In this document: positions 1 to 10,884 of the stretch, one piece after another
Layout: each line of letters starts with the position of its first letter
How positions within the stretch are numbered: position 1 is the stretch's first letter
From: an uncultured Oxalobacteraceae bacterium
Lineage (GTDB): Bacteria > Pseudomonadota > Gammaproteobacteria > Burkholderiales > Burkholderiaceae_D
Reading direction: 5' to 3'
Assembly: GCA_903914535.1 (NCBI GenBank)
Contig: CAIWPG010000017.1
Span: 1-42,879, forward strand
DNA: 42,879 bases
The notes under the pieces: model-generated
The model's database searches: none
What the model was told of the DNA's origin: nothing
Seen by the model: only the letters and a program-made list of their open reading frames with translations
Translations under genes and position numbers: made by a program

Positions 1-264
1 CCATACTTCACCAGTAGGGCCAGCCTGTCTGGCAAATTCTTTAGATAAATCACCAGTACCACCGGCAATATCAAGCACTTTAAATCCGGGTCTGATGCCT
101 GCCTGCGCAATGGTAAACATCTTCCACACGCGATGCAGTCCGGCAGACATTAAATCATTCATCACATCGTATTTAGAAGCCACCGAATGAAAAACTTCTG
201 CCACTTTGTGGACTTTTTCATTTTCATCAACGGTGGTGTAACCAAAATGGGTGGTATTTGTCAT
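1..264 (-). CDS. ubiE: Ubiquinone/menaquinone C-methyltransferase UbiE (N-terminal part, cut by window edge)
   Basis: Only the first 88 codons are present; the gene runs off the left edge. UbiE is the SAM-dependent C-methyltransferase of ubiquinone and menaquinone biosynthesis, acting on the membrane-bound quinol precursor. The translation starts [17 protein letters not shown], continues through a region with [19 protein letters not shown] typical of UbiE, and contains the SAM-binding motif [11 protein letters not shown] at about residues 64-74. The ATG at 264-262 has no strong ribosome-binding site but matches the usual UbiE N-terminus. The next gene upstream on the same strand encodes a DUF971 protein, a neighbourhood common in Burkholderiales. 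About 150 bases separate the two genes, so ubiE may also have its own promoter there. Confidence 0.93.
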   Translation of the reverse strand, partial: MTNTTHFGYTTVDENEKVHKVAEVFHSVASKYDVMNDLMSAGLHRVWKMFTIAQAGIRPGFKVLDIAGGTGDLSKEFARQAGPTGEVW

Positions 265-416
265 GATTTTCGCTGAATTTAACTAAAATTTAAGATGCAT
301 AATTATAGACGGTTTGTTTTTCATCGCAGGATGGATAATGGATATACTTGCGCAGCATTAATCAATAATGAATAATAAATATACAATAAATACATAAACC
401 CACCCTAAACACACCA

Positions 417-809
417 TCAGGAACAGCTCTTCCCGGCCACGTCCATCACTACATCACGACCAGAATCACCACTAAAACCGGCAGCCTGCAATTTATCCAG
501 ATATGTTTGCCATAAATTCAACTGATTCTCCCCCAGCCAGAGTAAATAATCCCAGGAAAAAATCCCGGTATTATGCCCGTCAGTGAAGTGAGGTTGGACA
601 GCATAATTGCCGACTGGTTCCAATGCAGTTAAACCCACATTACGTTTACCCGTTTGCAGGATTTCCTGCCCTTCTCCGTGGCCACGCACTTCCGCAGACG
701 GGGAATACACCCGCAAAAATTCAAAAGGATACGTAAAACGCTTATCGCCAAACTCAATCTCCACCACTCTGGATTGGGTGCGTACATTAATAGCTGTGGG
801 TGTGATCAT
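417..809 (-). CDS. DUF971 (GBBH-like N-terminal domain) protein
   Basis: A 130-residue protein of the DUF971 family, which resembles the N-terminal domain of gamma-butyrobetaine hydroxylase. The motif FTDGHNTGIFSWDYL (about residues 75-89) is the family's most conserved stretch; PFEFLRVYSPSAEVRGHG near residues 28-45 is also typical. The C-terminal tail (after about residue 105) is variable. The molecular function of the free-standing domain is unknown; Fe-S or redox-linked roles have been proposed for the family in general. It lies between the HIT gene and ubiE on the same strand, with a 52-base gap to the HIT stop, so co-transcription of HIT, DUF971 and ubiE is plausible. The start ATG at 809-807 has only a weak purine-rich stretch before it. 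Confidence 0.85.
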   Translation of the reverse strand: MITPTAINVRTQSRVVEIEFGDKRFTYPFEFLRVYSPSAEVRGHGEGQEILQTGKRNVGLTALEPVGNYAVQPHFTDGHNTGIFSWDYLLWLGENQLNLWQTYLDKLQAAGFSGDSGRDVVMDVAGKSCS

Positions 810-861
810 TTTTTTCAGTTAGTATTTTTATGCCGGAGGGAAGAGGTGCAGACAGACCAAC

Positions 862-1326
862 CTAAACGGCTTCGTCCGGCGTACTGTCCGGCAGACAACT
901 TGCCAGACGCGCCGTAATTGCCACGCGCAAAGCAGGCAGCAATGCCCGCCTTTGCATCAGAATTGCACTGTCACCTGTGCGTTGAGCCTGTCCCCATATC
1001 GGGTTAGGAAAATGGCTGTCATCCCGGTAACGCGGTATCAGGTGCCAATGCACATGAGGTACCATATTACCCAGACTAGCCAGATTAATTTTGTCCGGCT
1101 GCATAACATCGCGTATCGACTGCTCCACAATCCAGACCACGTCCATCAGAATCTGCCGCTGCCCGGCTGTCAAATCAGTCATTTCTTGTACATGAGACTG
1201 CCAGATAACCCGGCAAAATCCCGGAAAACCAGCATCATCGGCCAACACTACCCGCCATGCGGCATTACTGTAAATAACATCATCCCCGCCATTACCGGCG
1301 TGCTGACAAAGCTCGCATTCATGCAT
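862..1326 (-). CDS. HIT-family nucleotide hydrolase/transferase
   Basis: A 154-residue histidine-triad protein. The triad HVHWHLIP gives His91, His93 and His95 counted from the chosen start; the preceding NLASLGNMVPH matches the HIT core. Members hydrolyse nucleoside phosphoramidates or dinucleoside polyphosphates in the cytoplasm; the exact substrate cannot be read from sequence. The frame is open further upstream (to 1377), but the ATG at 1326-1324 is preferred because GGAG sits 6 bases in front of it, the protein then begins MHECELCQ as in relatives, and the longer version would overlap the intrinsic terminator of the gene before it. It is followed on the same strand by the DUF971 gene and ubiE. 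Confidence 0.87.
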   Translation of the reverse strand: MHECELCQHAGNGGDDVIYSNAAWRVVLADDAGFPGFCRVIWQSHVQEMTDLTAGQRQILMDVVWIVEQSIRDVMQPDKINLASLGNMVPHVHWHLIPRYRDDSHFPNPIWGQAQRTGDSAILMQRRALLPALRVAITARLASCLPDSTPDEAV

Positions 1327-1338
1327 GTACAACTCCGC

Positions 1339-1388
1339 TAAAAAAGACAAAAACCAGGCTCCGGTCAACTCTGACACCAGCCTGGTTT
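1339..1388 (-). terminator. Intrinsic terminator after the DUF3683 oxidoreductase gene
   Basis: A perfect 10-base inverted repeat (1351-1360 and 1379-1388, arms AAACCAGGCT/AGCCTGGTTT, 18-base loop) is followed on the minus strand by a T-rich run down to about 1339. It lies between the stop of the large oxidoreductase gene and the start of the HIT gene, so it should separate the two transcription units. Confidence 0.75.
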
Positions 1389-1457
1389 ACACCCCGGCAG
1401 CCGCAATCAGAAATACCGGATGACACTGCGGGGGCTGGCTGCTAAATCCGGCAGATC

Positions 1458-4400
1458 TTAAACCAAGACCCGTTCAATTCCGCCGCTATTGGCTTTGGCA
1501 ACATAATCAGGTAACCAGTTCTCACCTAAAATGTGCTTAGCCATTTCGACCACGATGTAGTCAGCAGTACTGCCGCTGTCTTCATCGTAGCGCGTTAATC
1601 CCTGCAAACAAGCCGGGCAGGAAGTCAGGATTTTAACGTCACCGGCAAAACCATCAGCACGCAATTTACCGGCACCCTTAATCATTTCCTCTTCTTTACG
1701 GAAGCGGATCTGGGTAGAAATATCAGGACGGGATACCGCCAGCGTACCGGCTTCACCGCAACAGCGGTCATTTTTCTCGATTTTGGTCGCATCCAGCGTC
1801 GTAATCAGTGCATTCACCGTTTTCATCGGGTCCTGCAATTTCATCGGGCTGTGGCATGGATCGTGATACATATAACGAGCACCTGTCACGCCTTCCAATC
1901 TGATGTTTTTTTCCAACAAATACTCATGGATATCCAACATACGTGAGCCGGGGAAAATCTTATCGAATTCATAGCCGGAAATCTGATCGTAACAAGTCCC
2001 GCACGACACCACCACTGTCTTAATATCCAGGTAATTCAGGGTATTGGCCATACGATGGAACAAGACCCGGTTATCCGTAATGATTTTATTCGCCTTATCA
2101 TAATCACCGGCACTGCGTTGCGGATAACCACAGCACAAATAGCCCGGCGGCAGCACGGTTTGCACCCCGGCATGCCACAACATGGCCTGCGTCGCCAGAC
2201 CCACCTGAGAAAATAAACGTTCCGAACCACAACCGGGGAAATAAAATACCGCTTCAGTATCGGCGCTGGTTTTTTGCGGATCACGAATAATCGGCACCAC
2301 TTTATCATCTTCAATATCCAGCAAGGCACGCGCTGTCTTTTTAGGCAGATTACCCGGCATTTTTTTATTGATAAAGTGAATAACCTGCTCTTTAACCGGC
2401 GCTTTACCAACCGAAGAACGCGGTGCTTTGGTTTGTTTTTTAACCAGCGATTTAAGCAGGGTATTACCCAGACGCTGCAATCCGACGCCCCAGCCAAAAA
2501 TGACCTGGCGCGCGGCCTTAATGGTGGCAGGATCTTTCGCATTCAGGAAAAACATCGATGCAGCCGTACCGGGATTAAACGATTTCTTATCCATTTTGCG
2601 CAATAAATTACGCATATTCATAGAAACATCGCCAAAATCAATATCGACCGGGCACGGCGTCAGGCACTTATGGCATACCGTACAGTGATCGGCAACATCT
2701 TCAAACTCTTCCCAATGCTTAATCGAAATTCCGCGACGGGTCTGCTCTTCATACAGAAAGGCTTCAACCAGTAAAGAGGTAGCAAGAATTTTATTACGTG
2801 GCGAATACAGCAAATTAGCACGCGGCACATGGGTAGCACACACCGGTTTGCACTTACCGCAACGCAAACAATCTTTAACGCTGTTAGAAATAGCGCCGAT
2901 ATCACTTTGTTGCATAATCAGTGATTCATGCCCCATCAAGCCAAACGACGGCGTGTATGCATTGCTTAAATCCGCATCCAGACCCGGCAGATTCAGCAAC
3001 TTACCTTTATTGAAGCGCCCTTCCGGATCAATGCGTAATTTATAGTCACGGAATTGCTTAATTTCATCTTCGCTTAAAAATTCCAGCTTAGTGATACCAA
3101 TACCATGCTCACCCGAGATAACCCCGTTCAACGCACGCGCCAGCACCATAATCCGGGCAACGGCTGTGTGCGCCACTTGCAGCATGGCGTAATTATCGGA
3201 ATTCACCGGAATATTAGTATGCACGTTGCCATCACCGGCATGCATATGCAGCGCCACAAAAACACGGCTGCGCAACACTTTTTTATGCGTAGCGATGCAC
3301 TCATCCAAAATTGGTTTAAACGCACCGCCGTTAAATACCTGACGCAAATGCGCGCGTAACTCGTTTTTCCAGGAAATCCGCACAGTACGATCCTGCACAA
3401 CATCAAACAGCGTCGCGGCAGGCTGAAGCTCCAGACGGGCATCCAGCACCGGCAACAACTTATCCAGTCCAAGCCCGGCCAGTGCTGCTTTAGCGCTGCT
3501 CAATGGCTGATCCAGTTGTGTCAGCACAAACTGCCAGCGCGCTTCCACGCCATCCAGCAAGGCCTGTGCCTGTACGATACGTTCGCCCAGCAATTCGGCT
3601 GACGGCAAGGCATCACCATCCACATCATCGCTTTTACCCAGCGGAAGACTGCCACTGGTCAGCAATGCCCGCAGCGCAGCAACTAAATCCAGTTTATTCT
3701 GAATGGACAATTCAATATTAATGCGTTCGATACCATCGGTGTATTCCCCCATCCGGTCGAGAGGAATTACCACATCTTCATTAATTTTAAAGGCATTGGT
3801 ATGCTTAGAAATCGCGGCTGTTTTAGCCCGGTCCAGCCAAAACTTTTTACGTGCTTCCGGCGATACCGCCACAAAACCTTCACCGACACGGGTATTCGCA
3901 ATACGAATAACTTCCGAAGCCGCCAGCGCCACCGCATTCTCATCATTACCGACGATATCGCCAAACAGCGCCATTTTCGGCAGCACGCCGCGTTTCGATT
4001 TGGTGGTATAACCGACTGCGCGTAAATAACGCTCATCCAGATGTTCCAGCCCGGCCAGAATCGCACCGCCCTGACGGGTTTGGCCGTCCAGGTAGTTTTT
4101 AATTTCAACAATCGACGGAATCGCATCGCGTGCCTGACCAAAAAATTCCAGGCACACCGTACGGGTGAATTTAGGCAGTTTATGCAAAATCCAGCGCGCC
4201 GAGGTAATCAGGCCATCACAACCCTCTTTTTGCACACCGGGTAAGCCGGCTAAAAACTTATCAGTAACGTCTTTACCTAAACCCTCTTTACGGAAAGTAC
4301 GTCCGGGAATATTCAGTTGCTCCGTCTTAAACGGCGTTTTTTCACCGGGATGCGTCCATTCCAGCTTAAATTTAGCTAAAGCCACATCATGAATTTTGCC

Positions 4401-5438
4401 CAGATTGTGTTCCAGACGCGTCACTTCCAGCCAGTCACCATTCGGGTCAACCATGCGCCAGGAAGCCAGATTATCCAGCGCCGTTCCCCACAATACCGCT
4501 TTTTTACCACCGGCATTCATTGCGACATTACCACCGACGCAAGATGCTTCCGCCGAAGTCGGATCAACAGCAAATACAAAGCCAGCGCGTTCAGCCGCAT
4601 CAGAAACACGCTTAGTCACCACGCCGGCACCCGAGTAAACGGTCGCATAAGGCGTAGTCAGACCCGGCAATACCATCATTTCAACGGCACCCAGTGTTTC
4701 CAGTTTTTCAGTATTAATAACCGCAGCACGCGGCGTCAGCGGAATTGCACCACCGGTGTAACCGGTACCGCCGCCACGCGGAATAATGGTCAGTCCCAGC
4801 TCAATACAGCACTTAACCAGGCCAGCCATTTCATCTTCCGTGTCCGGCGTGAGCACCACAAACGGGTATTCAACACGCCAGTCGGTCGCGTCCGTCACAT
4901 GCGATACGCGTGACAAGCCATCAAACTTAATATTGTCTTTTTCTGTATATTTTGACAATAATCGGATGGCACGCTTACGTAAATCATAGGTATTACGGAA
5001 TTCTTCGGCAAACTTATGCACCGCAGTGCGTGCTGCCTGCAACAAAGTTTCTACGCTCTGACTGCGCTGGTGCGCCACATCATCGTTCGCATTATCATGA
5101 TCAACACGCCGTTTATCCACTTCAGCAAGACGATGATGTAAGGCCTCAATCAATGCCTGGCGACGCTTTGGATTATCAAGCAGGTCATCTTGCAGGTACG
5201 GATTACGTTGCACCACCCAGATATCACCCAAAACTTCATACAGCATGCGCGCAGAACGACCAGTCTGGCGCGCACTGCGTAAAGTATCAAGCAAATGCCA
5301 GGCAGGCTCACCCAGTAAACGGATCACAATCTCGCGATCAGAAAACGAGGTGTAGTTATATGGAATCTCACGCAAGCGGCTCGACGGTGTCTCGGGCGGG
5401 GTGAGATTCAGAGCTTCAATTTGTACAGGAGCATTCAT
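1458..5438 (-). CDS. Giant DUF3683 / FAD-binding oxidase / Fe-S / CCG-domain oxidoreductase
   Basis: A 1326-residue fused flavin and iron-sulfur oxidoreductase. Order of parts: a DUF3683-type N-terminal region (about 25-150); an FAD_binding_4 domain with [11 protein letters not shown] near residue 223; an FAD-oxidase C-terminal domain with [10 protein letters not shown] (about 734) and GEHGIG (about 776); two 4Fe-4S motifs, [11 protein letters not shown] (about 856) and [14 protein letters not shown] (about 916); then a GlpC/HdrB-like region with paired CCG motifs (GYLCCGYP near 1103, CCGEAGTL near 1224) and CPACLQGL. The architecture extends that of D-lactate or D-2-hydroxyacid dehydrogenases such as YdiJ and Dld, so a cytoplasmic or membrane-associated 2-hydroxyacid dehydrogenase feeding the quinone pool is likely; the substrate is not known. 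It is a single-gene unit with its own terminator, divergent from hemP. Confidence 0.9.
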   Translation of the reverse strand: MNAPVQIEALNLTPPETPSSRLREIPYNYTSFSDREIVIRLLGEPAWHLLDTLRSARQTGRSARMLYEVLGDIWVVQRNPYLQDDLLDNPKRRQALIEALHHRLAEVDKRRVDHDNANDDVAHQRSQSVETLLQAARTAVHKFAEEFRNTYDLRKRAIRLLSKYTEKDNIKFDGLSRVSHVTDATDWRVEYPFVVLTPDTEDEMAGLVKCCIELGLTIIPRGGGTGYTGGAIPLTPRAAVINTEKLETLGAVEMMVLPGLTTPYATVYSGAGVVTKRVSDAAERAGFVFAVDPTSAEASCVGGNVAMNAGGKKAVLWGTALDNLASWRMVDPNGDWLEVTRLEHNLGKIHDVALAKFKLEWTHPGEKTPFKTEQLNIPGRTFRKEGLGKDVTDKFLAGLPGVQKEGCDGLITSARWILHKLPKFTRTVCLEFFGQARDAIPSIVEIKNYLDGQTRQGGAILAGLEHLDERYLRAVGYTTKSKRGVLPKMALFGDIVGNDENAVALAASEVIRIANTRVGEGFVAVSPEARKKFWLDRAKTAAISKHTNAFKINEDVVIPLDRMGEYTDGIERINIELSIQNKLDLVAALRALLTSGSLPLGKSDDVDGDALPSAELLGERIVQAQALLDGVEARWQFVLTQLDQPLSSAKAALAGLGLDKLLPVLDARLELQPAATLFDVVQDRTVRISWKNELRAHLRQVFNGGAFKPILDECIATHKKVLRSRVFVALHMHAGDGNVHTNIPVNSDNYAMLQVAHTAVARIMVLARALNGVISGEHGIGITKLEFLSEDEIKQFRDYKLRIDPEGRFNKGKLLNLPGLDADLSNAYTPSFGLMGHESLIMQQSDIGAISNSVKDCLRCGKCKPVCATHVPRANLLYSPRNKILATSLLVEAFLYEEQTRRGISIKHWEEFEDVADHCTVCHKCLTPCPVDIDFGDVSMNMRNLLRKMDKKSFNPGTAASMFFLNAKDPATIKAARQVIFGWGVGLQRLGNTLLKSLVKKQTKAPRSSVGKAPVKEQVIHFINKKMPGNLPKKTARALLDIEDDKVVPIIRDPQKTSADTEAVFYFPGCGSERLFSQVGLATQAMLWHAGVQTVLPPGYLCCGYPQRSAGDYDKANKIITDNRVLFHRMANTLNYLDIKTVVVSCGTCYDQISGYEFDKIFPGSRMLDIHEYLLEKNIRLEGVTGARYMYHDPCHSPMKLQDPMKTVNALITTLDATKIEKNDRCCGEAGTLAVSRPDISTQIRFRKEEEMIKGAGKLRADGFAGDVKILTSCPACLQGLTRYDEDSGSTADYIVVEMAKHILGENWLPDYVAKANSGGIERVLV

Positions 5439-5615
5439 CAGTGAGTCTGTGGAAAAAGGCGGTGGAAGTCAATTGCTTACCATTCTATCGTATTGCGCCG
5501 CACCACGTTACATTGTCCAACATTTACAAATGAGAAAATCGCAGAAGGAACTATGACCCTGAACTCAGCTTATTGAATTAAAAACTTGAAATTTAATCCA
5601 AATTGCCCAATAATC

Positions 5616-5638
5616 TAAATAAGAATCATTCTTATTTA
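5616..5638. promoter_or_regulatory. Fur-box-like operator upstream of hemP
   Basis: A perfect palindrome with 11-base arms around C5627 (core AAGAAT-C-ATTCTT), lying 15 bases before the hemP start codon. The shape matches Fur boxes made of inverted GATAAT-like hexamers, and hemP genes are classically iron/Fur regulated. The site lies in the divergent region shared with the large oxidoreductase gene, so it could affect both. Confidence 0.7.
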
Positions 5639-5653
5639 AATCAGGAGAAATAA

Positions 5654-5830
5654 ATGACCGCACTGACCATGCACAGACCCGTAACTAAACCACACCAAAA
5701 AAACCCGACTCCCCTGCGTATCCCCAGTACTGAAGTGTTGCACAATCTGCGCGAAGTCGAAATCGATCATGAAGGTCGCATTTACCGGCTGCGCATTACC
5801 CAGTTAAATAAACTGATACTGACAGCATAG
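5654..5830 (+). CDS. hemP: Hemin uptake protein HemP
   Basis: A 58-residue protein. Its C-terminal half has the HemP family pattern: IPSTEVLHN, then IDHEGRIYRLRITQLNKLILTA. HemP is a small protein found at the head of heme-uptake loci; in Burkholderia-type bacteria it is needed for hemin use and may act as an activator of the heme receptor gene. Here the start ATG at 5654 has AGGAGA 7 bases upstream. A perfect palindromic Fur-box-like site lies just before it, so induction under iron starvation is expected. The N-terminal part (residues 1-20, basic and proline-rich) is variable in the family. No TonB-dependent heme receptor or heme ABC transporter follows; only one small gene does. Confidence 0.88.
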   Translation: MTALTMHRPVTKPHQKNPTPLRIPSTEVLHNLREVEIDHEGRIYRLRITQLNKLILTA

Positions 5831-5858
5831 ACTTACTTCTTCATCCAAAGGAGCACTC

Positions 5859-6188
5859 ATGTTAGGCAATAATCTTTTTATCAGTACCCCACAGGCAGAC
5901 GGCACAGCAAGCCATCCCGAAATGCTCGTATCGGCAGTGCTGCACCTTATGTCGCACTATACTGCCAACAATGCGCTCAACCCGGATCACGGTGTCTGCG
6001 TTAAACTGGCTGCCGTTATTGAGCGGCATTTAAAGATTCTGGCAGAGTTACCGGAACTTGCACCGGTGCTGCGCGCAACCTGTCAGCAACTCGGCGAACA
6101 ATGGACTATGGTGGTAGACCACGCCATGCAACAACAAACAAACACATCACTGCTGGCACGCTGGAAAAATACACCACTTCACACCTGA
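5859..6188 (+). CDS. Conserved hypothetical protein in the hemP operon
   Basis: A 109-residue soluble, mostly helical protein with no signal peptide or membrane segment. It begins 28 bases after the hemP stop, with AAAGGAG about 8 bases before the ATG, so it is clearly translated from the same mRNA. Notable parts are a helical middle (ALVSAVLHLMSHY-like stretch around 25-38, then VKLAAVIERHLKILAE around 49-64) and one Cys near residue 78. Small genes of this general kind follow hemP in several Burkholderiales, which points to iron or heme physiology, but no function is known. It is followed by a hairpin terminator shared with the converging GST gene. Confidence 0.7.
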   Translation: MLGNNLFISTPQADGTASHPEMLVSAVLHLMSHYTANNALNPDHGVCVKLAAVIERHLKILAELPELAPVLRATCQQLGEQWTMVVDHAMQQQTNTSLLARWKNTPLHT

Positions 6189-6254
6189 GCCATGCAATTC
6201 AGAAGAGGAAACCACCACAAGAAATTGTCTTACCAAGACTCAGACAAGAACAAA

Positions 6255-6285
6255 TGCCCTATAGGCAGATAACGCCTATAGGGCA
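6255..6285. terminator. Hairpin between converging hemP operon and GST gene
   Basis: A perfect 12-base stem (6255-6266 and 6274-6285, arms TGCCCTATAGGC/GCCTATAGGGCA) with a 7-base loop. Read on the minus strand it is followed by TTTGTTCTTG, so it fits best as terminator of the minus-strand side; on the plus strand there is no T run. Confidence 0.55.
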
Positions 6286-6335
6286 CAGGGAGCAAGGCAT
6301 ACCAGTCAACGCACTGATAAACCCGGTGTGGTGTT

Positions 6336-6944
6336 TTATTGGGGGAAGGTATCTTTAAAAGACGGCCGCTCTGATAATTTCGCGAATAATTTTGCCAGAT
6401 TAGGATAATCGGCACGCCAGTCCAGTTCAGGAAAACGGAAATTCAGCCATCCCAGCGCACAGCCGACACTCACATCGGCCAGGGTGTAGTGTATGCCGGT
6501 GCAAAACACACCATCTTCAAGTCCGGTCGACATAGCGTGCAAACTGGCATGTACTTTACTCATTTGCCGTGCCATCCAGTCATTACTTTGCAACTCAGCA
6601 GGGCGCTGAATCAATTCCAGGCGTACCAGAATAGCGGCATCCAGCAAACCATCTGCCAGCGCCTCCCAGCATTTCACACCGGCACGTTCACGACCATTAC
6701 TGGGAATAAGTTTACACACAGGCGTTAAGGTGTCCAGGTATTCAACGATAACGCTGGAATCAAACATACTGCTACCGTCTTCCATAATCAGACACGGTAC
6801 TTTACCAAGAGGATTAGAACGCTGAATACTGGAATCGGGTGCCCATACATTTTCTAAAATTAAATCACACTCGAGTTTTTTTTCCGCTAATACGATACGG
6901 ACTTTCCGGACAAAGGGGCTTGCAAGCGAGCCAATTAGTTTCAT
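6336..6944 (-). CDS. Glutathione S-transferase family protein (YibF-like)
   Basis: A 202-residue GST with an N-terminal thioredoxin fold (MKLIGSLASPFVRKVRIVLAEK) and an all-helical C-terminal domain. NPLGKVPCLIMEDGSSMFDSSVIVEYLD is the typical glutathione-binding segment with its cis-proline (KVP) and DS motif. VGCALGWLNFRFPELDWR in the C-terminal half resembles E. coli YibF. The frame is open upstream to 7067, but the ATG at 6944-6942 is the right start: the extra 41 codons have no GST homology, and GSLASPFVRK is where the family begins. Soluble, cytoplasmic; substrate unknown. Oriented toward the hemP operon, with a hairpin terminator between. Confidence 0.88.
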   Translation of the reverse strand: MKLIGSLASPFVRKVRIVLAEKKLECDLILENVWAPDSSIQRSNPLGKVPCLIMEDGSSMFDSSVIVEYLDTLTPVCKLIPSNGRERAGVKCWEALADGLLDAAILVRLELIQRPAELQSNDWMARQMSKVHASLHAMSTGLEDGVFCTGIHYTLADVSVGCALGWLNFRFPELDWRADYPNLAKLFAKLSERPSFKDTFPQ

Positions 6945-8725
<1,781 letters not shown>

Positions 8726-8803
8726 TACCGGAACACAGCACCACATTCAATTGCACGCCGGGATTGAAGCGCAGGCTGAGGTGGTGTGCCGGGGTGGTGC
8801 GTA

Positions 8804-8825
8804 GGCTGGGATGCCAATCCCAGCC
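8804..8825. repeat. Short hairpin of dispersed-repeat type after purB
   Basis: A perfect 8-base stem (GGCTGGGA/TCCCAGCC) with a 6-base loop, preceded by CGTA. GTAGGCTGGG-type palindromes are frequent extragenic repeats in betaproteobacteria. There is no T run, so a role as a classical intrinsic terminator is doubtful; it may stabilise the purB 3' end. Confidence 0.45.
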
Positions 8826-8953
8826 ACATTCCATTCTCCGGAAACATCCCCATCCGACATTAACGCCCCATCCCGCGATTTCCTCCGGTAATCATCCCCT
8901 CCTCAAACAACGACATTTAACCCATCTCTGCACGAATAAATTTTTTTTGTTAG

Positions 8954-8977
8954 AATTAGTACTGGTTCGAACTAATT
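8954..8977. promoter_or_regulatory. Candidate MarR-type operator upstream of cytochrome b561 gene
   Basis: An inverted repeat with perfect 7-base arms AATTAGT/ACTAATT separated by 10 bases, 33 bases upstream of the cytochrome b561 start and following a T8 tract. The size and symmetry fit a MarR-family dimer site, and the cassette ends with a MarR gene. Binding is inferred, not shown. Confidence 0.5.
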
Positions 8978-9009
8978 GATTGGTTCACCACATATTCCTG
9001 GAGAAATAG

Positions 9010-9540
9010 ATGGAAATAAAAAAATACACGAAAACCGCCATTTTCCTGCACTGGTTGGTTGCTCTGCTCATTATTGCCGCATTCGCACTGGGAACCGTCA
9101 TGGTGGATATCCACGGCCTTAGCCCGACCAAACTCAAGTATTTTTCCTGGCATAAATGGCTGGGTGTTACTGTACTCGGCTTTGCCTGTATACGCCTGTT
9201 ATGGCGCTTAAGCCATGCTGCACCGGCTTCCCCCCCTGGCATGCCAGCCTGGCAGCATAAACTGGCATCGGGTCTGCACGGCTTGCTGTATCTGCTTATT
9301 TTTGCGATTCCGGTATCCGGCTTTTTTTACAGTCTGGCAGCAGGCGTTCCGGTCGTGTATCTGGGAATCTTCCCTTTGCCCGTCCTTATCGATCCTAATC
9401 CTGAACTCAAGCCATTATTAAAAGAACTGCACTATGTCTTAAATATGGTGCTGTTAGCCAGCGTCTGCGCACATGCACTCGCCGCATTAAAGCATCACTT
9501 TATCGACCGGGATGATGTGCTGAAACGCATGCTTCCGTAA
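9010..9540 (+). CDS. Cytochrome b561 family protein
   Basis: A 176-residue integral membrane di-heme b-type cytochrome of the CybB/YodB type. Four hydrophobic segments are visible at about 12-30, 48-64, 87-106 and 141-160. Histidines suited for heme ligation lie at 14, 48, 90, 141 and 155 (FLHWLVALL, SWHKWLG, GLHGLLYLL, ELHYVLN, CAHALAAL). Such proteins pass electrons between the quinone pool and acceptors such as superoxide or exported partners, and they are often linked to YceI genes, as here. GGAGA precedes the ATG by 6-7 bases. First gene of the b561-YceI-YceI-MarR cassette, behind a candidate operator. Confidence 0.92.
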   Translation: MEIKKYTKTAIFLHWLVALLIIAAFALGTVMVDIHGLSPTKLKYFSWHKWLGVTVLGFACIRLLWRLSHAAPASPPGMPAWQHKLASGLHGLLYLLIFAIPVSGFFYSLAAGVPVVYLGIFPLPVLIDPNPELKPLLKELHYVLNMVLLASVCAHALAALKHHFIDRDDVLKRMLP

Positions 9541-9574
9541 TTCATTAAATTAAACAAAGATAATAAGGAACGAT

Positions 9575-10153
9575 ATGTCATCATTTTTTACCGGATTCAC
9601 AAAAAAATCATCGTATGCTGCAATACTGGGCATCGCATTAACCCTGTCTGGCCTGGCCTATGCAGCACTCAGGATTGATCTGAGCAAGAGTACTGTCACC
9701 GCCACCTTTAAACAATTAAACGTACCGGTTACCGCTAAGTTCCGTAAATTTAACGCCAGCATAGATTACAACGCCACAAAACCAGAAACCTCCAAAGCCA
9801 GCGTCGATATTGATATCGCCAGCTTTGATCTGGGCGATCCGGAATACAACACCGAAGTCATGAAAAAAGAATGGTTTGATGCGGCCAAATTTGCCAGAGC
9901 CAGCTTTGTCTCCGTCAGTATGAAAGCCACTGCCGACGGCAAATTACAAGCCACAGGCAAACTCACCATCAAAGGAAAAACAAGCGATGTCAGCTTCCCG
10001 GTCACCATCAAAAAAGAAGGCAGCAATGTCATTTTTGACGGTGCATTACCCATCAAACGTCTGAGCTATAACATCGGTGAAGGCGACTGGAAAGATACCG
10101 ACACCGTAGCAGATGAAGTCGTCATCCGGTTTCACGTAGTAGCAGCGCAGTAA
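9575..10153 (+). CDS. YceI family periplasmic protein (first copy)
   Basis: A 192-residue exported protein. Residues 1-30 are a signal peptide (basic start, ILGIALTLSGLAYA, probable cut after AYA). The mature part is a YceI lipocalin-like barrel, a fold known to bind polyisoprenoids: DIDIASFDLGDPEYNTEVMKK and the later TGKLTIKGKTSDVSFPV are typical. AAGGAA lies 5 bases before the ATG. The gap to the cytochrome b561 stop is 34 bases, so they share an operon. Together with the membrane cytochrome it probably forms a periplasmic redox or quinone-handling pair; that role is inferred from repeated gene association. Confidence 0.9.
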   Translation: MSSFFTGFTKKSSYAAILGIALTLSGLAYAALRIDLSKSTVTATFKQLNVPVTAKFRKFNASIDYNATKPETSKASVDIDIASFDLGDPEYNTEVMKKEWFDAAKFARASFVSVSMKATADGKLQATGKLTIKGKTSDVSFPVTIKKEGSNVIFDGALPIKRLSYNIGEGDWKDTDTVADEVVIRFHVVAAQ

Positions 10154-10225
10154 GCAACACATAAAGCAGCACCGTTATACAAGCTCGCCATAATCAGCTC
10201 ACCCCTTCACCATACAGGATATAAA

Positions 10226-10792
10226 ATGAAATTATCTCAACTTATCGGCCTTACCCTCATCGCTTTGGCACCGCAAGCCTTTGCACAAACGTATAATATC
10301 GACCCTAACCACACCTACCCTAGTTTTGAAGCCGATCATTTCGGCATCTCCACATGGCGCGGTAAATTTACCAAAACTTCTGGTGTCGTTACACTGAACA
10401 AAGCAGACAAAACCGGCACGCTGGACATCACTATCGACACATCATCGATTGATTTCGGTCATGCAAAAATGAATGAACATGCCAAATCACCTGATTTTTT
10501 CAATGTCGCCAAGTTCCCTACAGCGACATACAAAGCCACCAACTTCAAATTTGATGGCGACAAACCGGTTGCAGTTATGGGTGAATTAACCTTATTAGGC
10601 GTGACTAAACCAGTTATGCTGAACATCAATAAATTTAAATGCATTATCCATCCTATGCTGAAACGTGAAGTATGCGGCGCCGATGTATCTGCTGAATTTA
10701 AACGCACTGATTTCGGCTTAAGCACCTACTCACCACCGTTTTCTCCTGAAGTAAAACTGAACATTCAGGTTGAAGCGGTTCTGGCAGACTAA
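10226..10792 (+). CDS. YceI family periplasmic protein (second copy)
   Basis: A 188-residue exported protein. Signal peptide [20 protein letters not shown] with cut before QTYNIDPNH. The mature part opens with [24 protein letters not shown], the classic YceI start, and continues with [23 protein letters not shown]. Two cysteines in the [14 protein letters not shown] segment could form a disulfide. It is only distantly similar to the preceding YceI protein, so these are diverged paralogues rather than a recent tandem duplication. AGGATA lies about 7 bases before the ATG; the gap from the first copy is 72 bases. Confidence 0.92.
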   Translation: MKLSQLIGLTLIALAPQAFAQTYNIDPNHTYPSFEADHFGISTWRGKFTKTSGVVTLNKADKTGTLDITIDTSSIDFGHAKMNEHAKSPDFFNVAKFPTATYKATNFKFDGDKPVAVMGELTLLGVTKPVMLNINKFKCIIHPMLKREVCGADVSAEFKRTDFGLSTYSPPFSPEVKLNIQVEAVLAD

Positions 10793-10884
10793 GAAAAGAA
10801 ATAATATGGAAAACGTTTACTTCACCGGCGGGTTAATACCCCGGTTTAATCTCAGCAAGCCGCAATCCGGGCAATTAAATCGCG

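Noticed and set aside
952-1341. 129-codon open frame opposite the HIT gene
   Set aside because: Antisense of the HIT protein, whose histidine triad and ribosome-binding site support the minus strand.
4389-4913. 174-codon open frame opposite the large oxidoreductase gene
   Set aside because: It is the antisense shadow of a clearly coding region with all domain motifs intact on the minus strand; its composition (Arg, Thr, Asn rich) is that of a reverse-complement artefact.
9575-10792. Recent tandem duplication of yceI
   Set aside because: The two proteins share only family-level similarity, have different signal peptides and cysteine content, so they are old paralogues.
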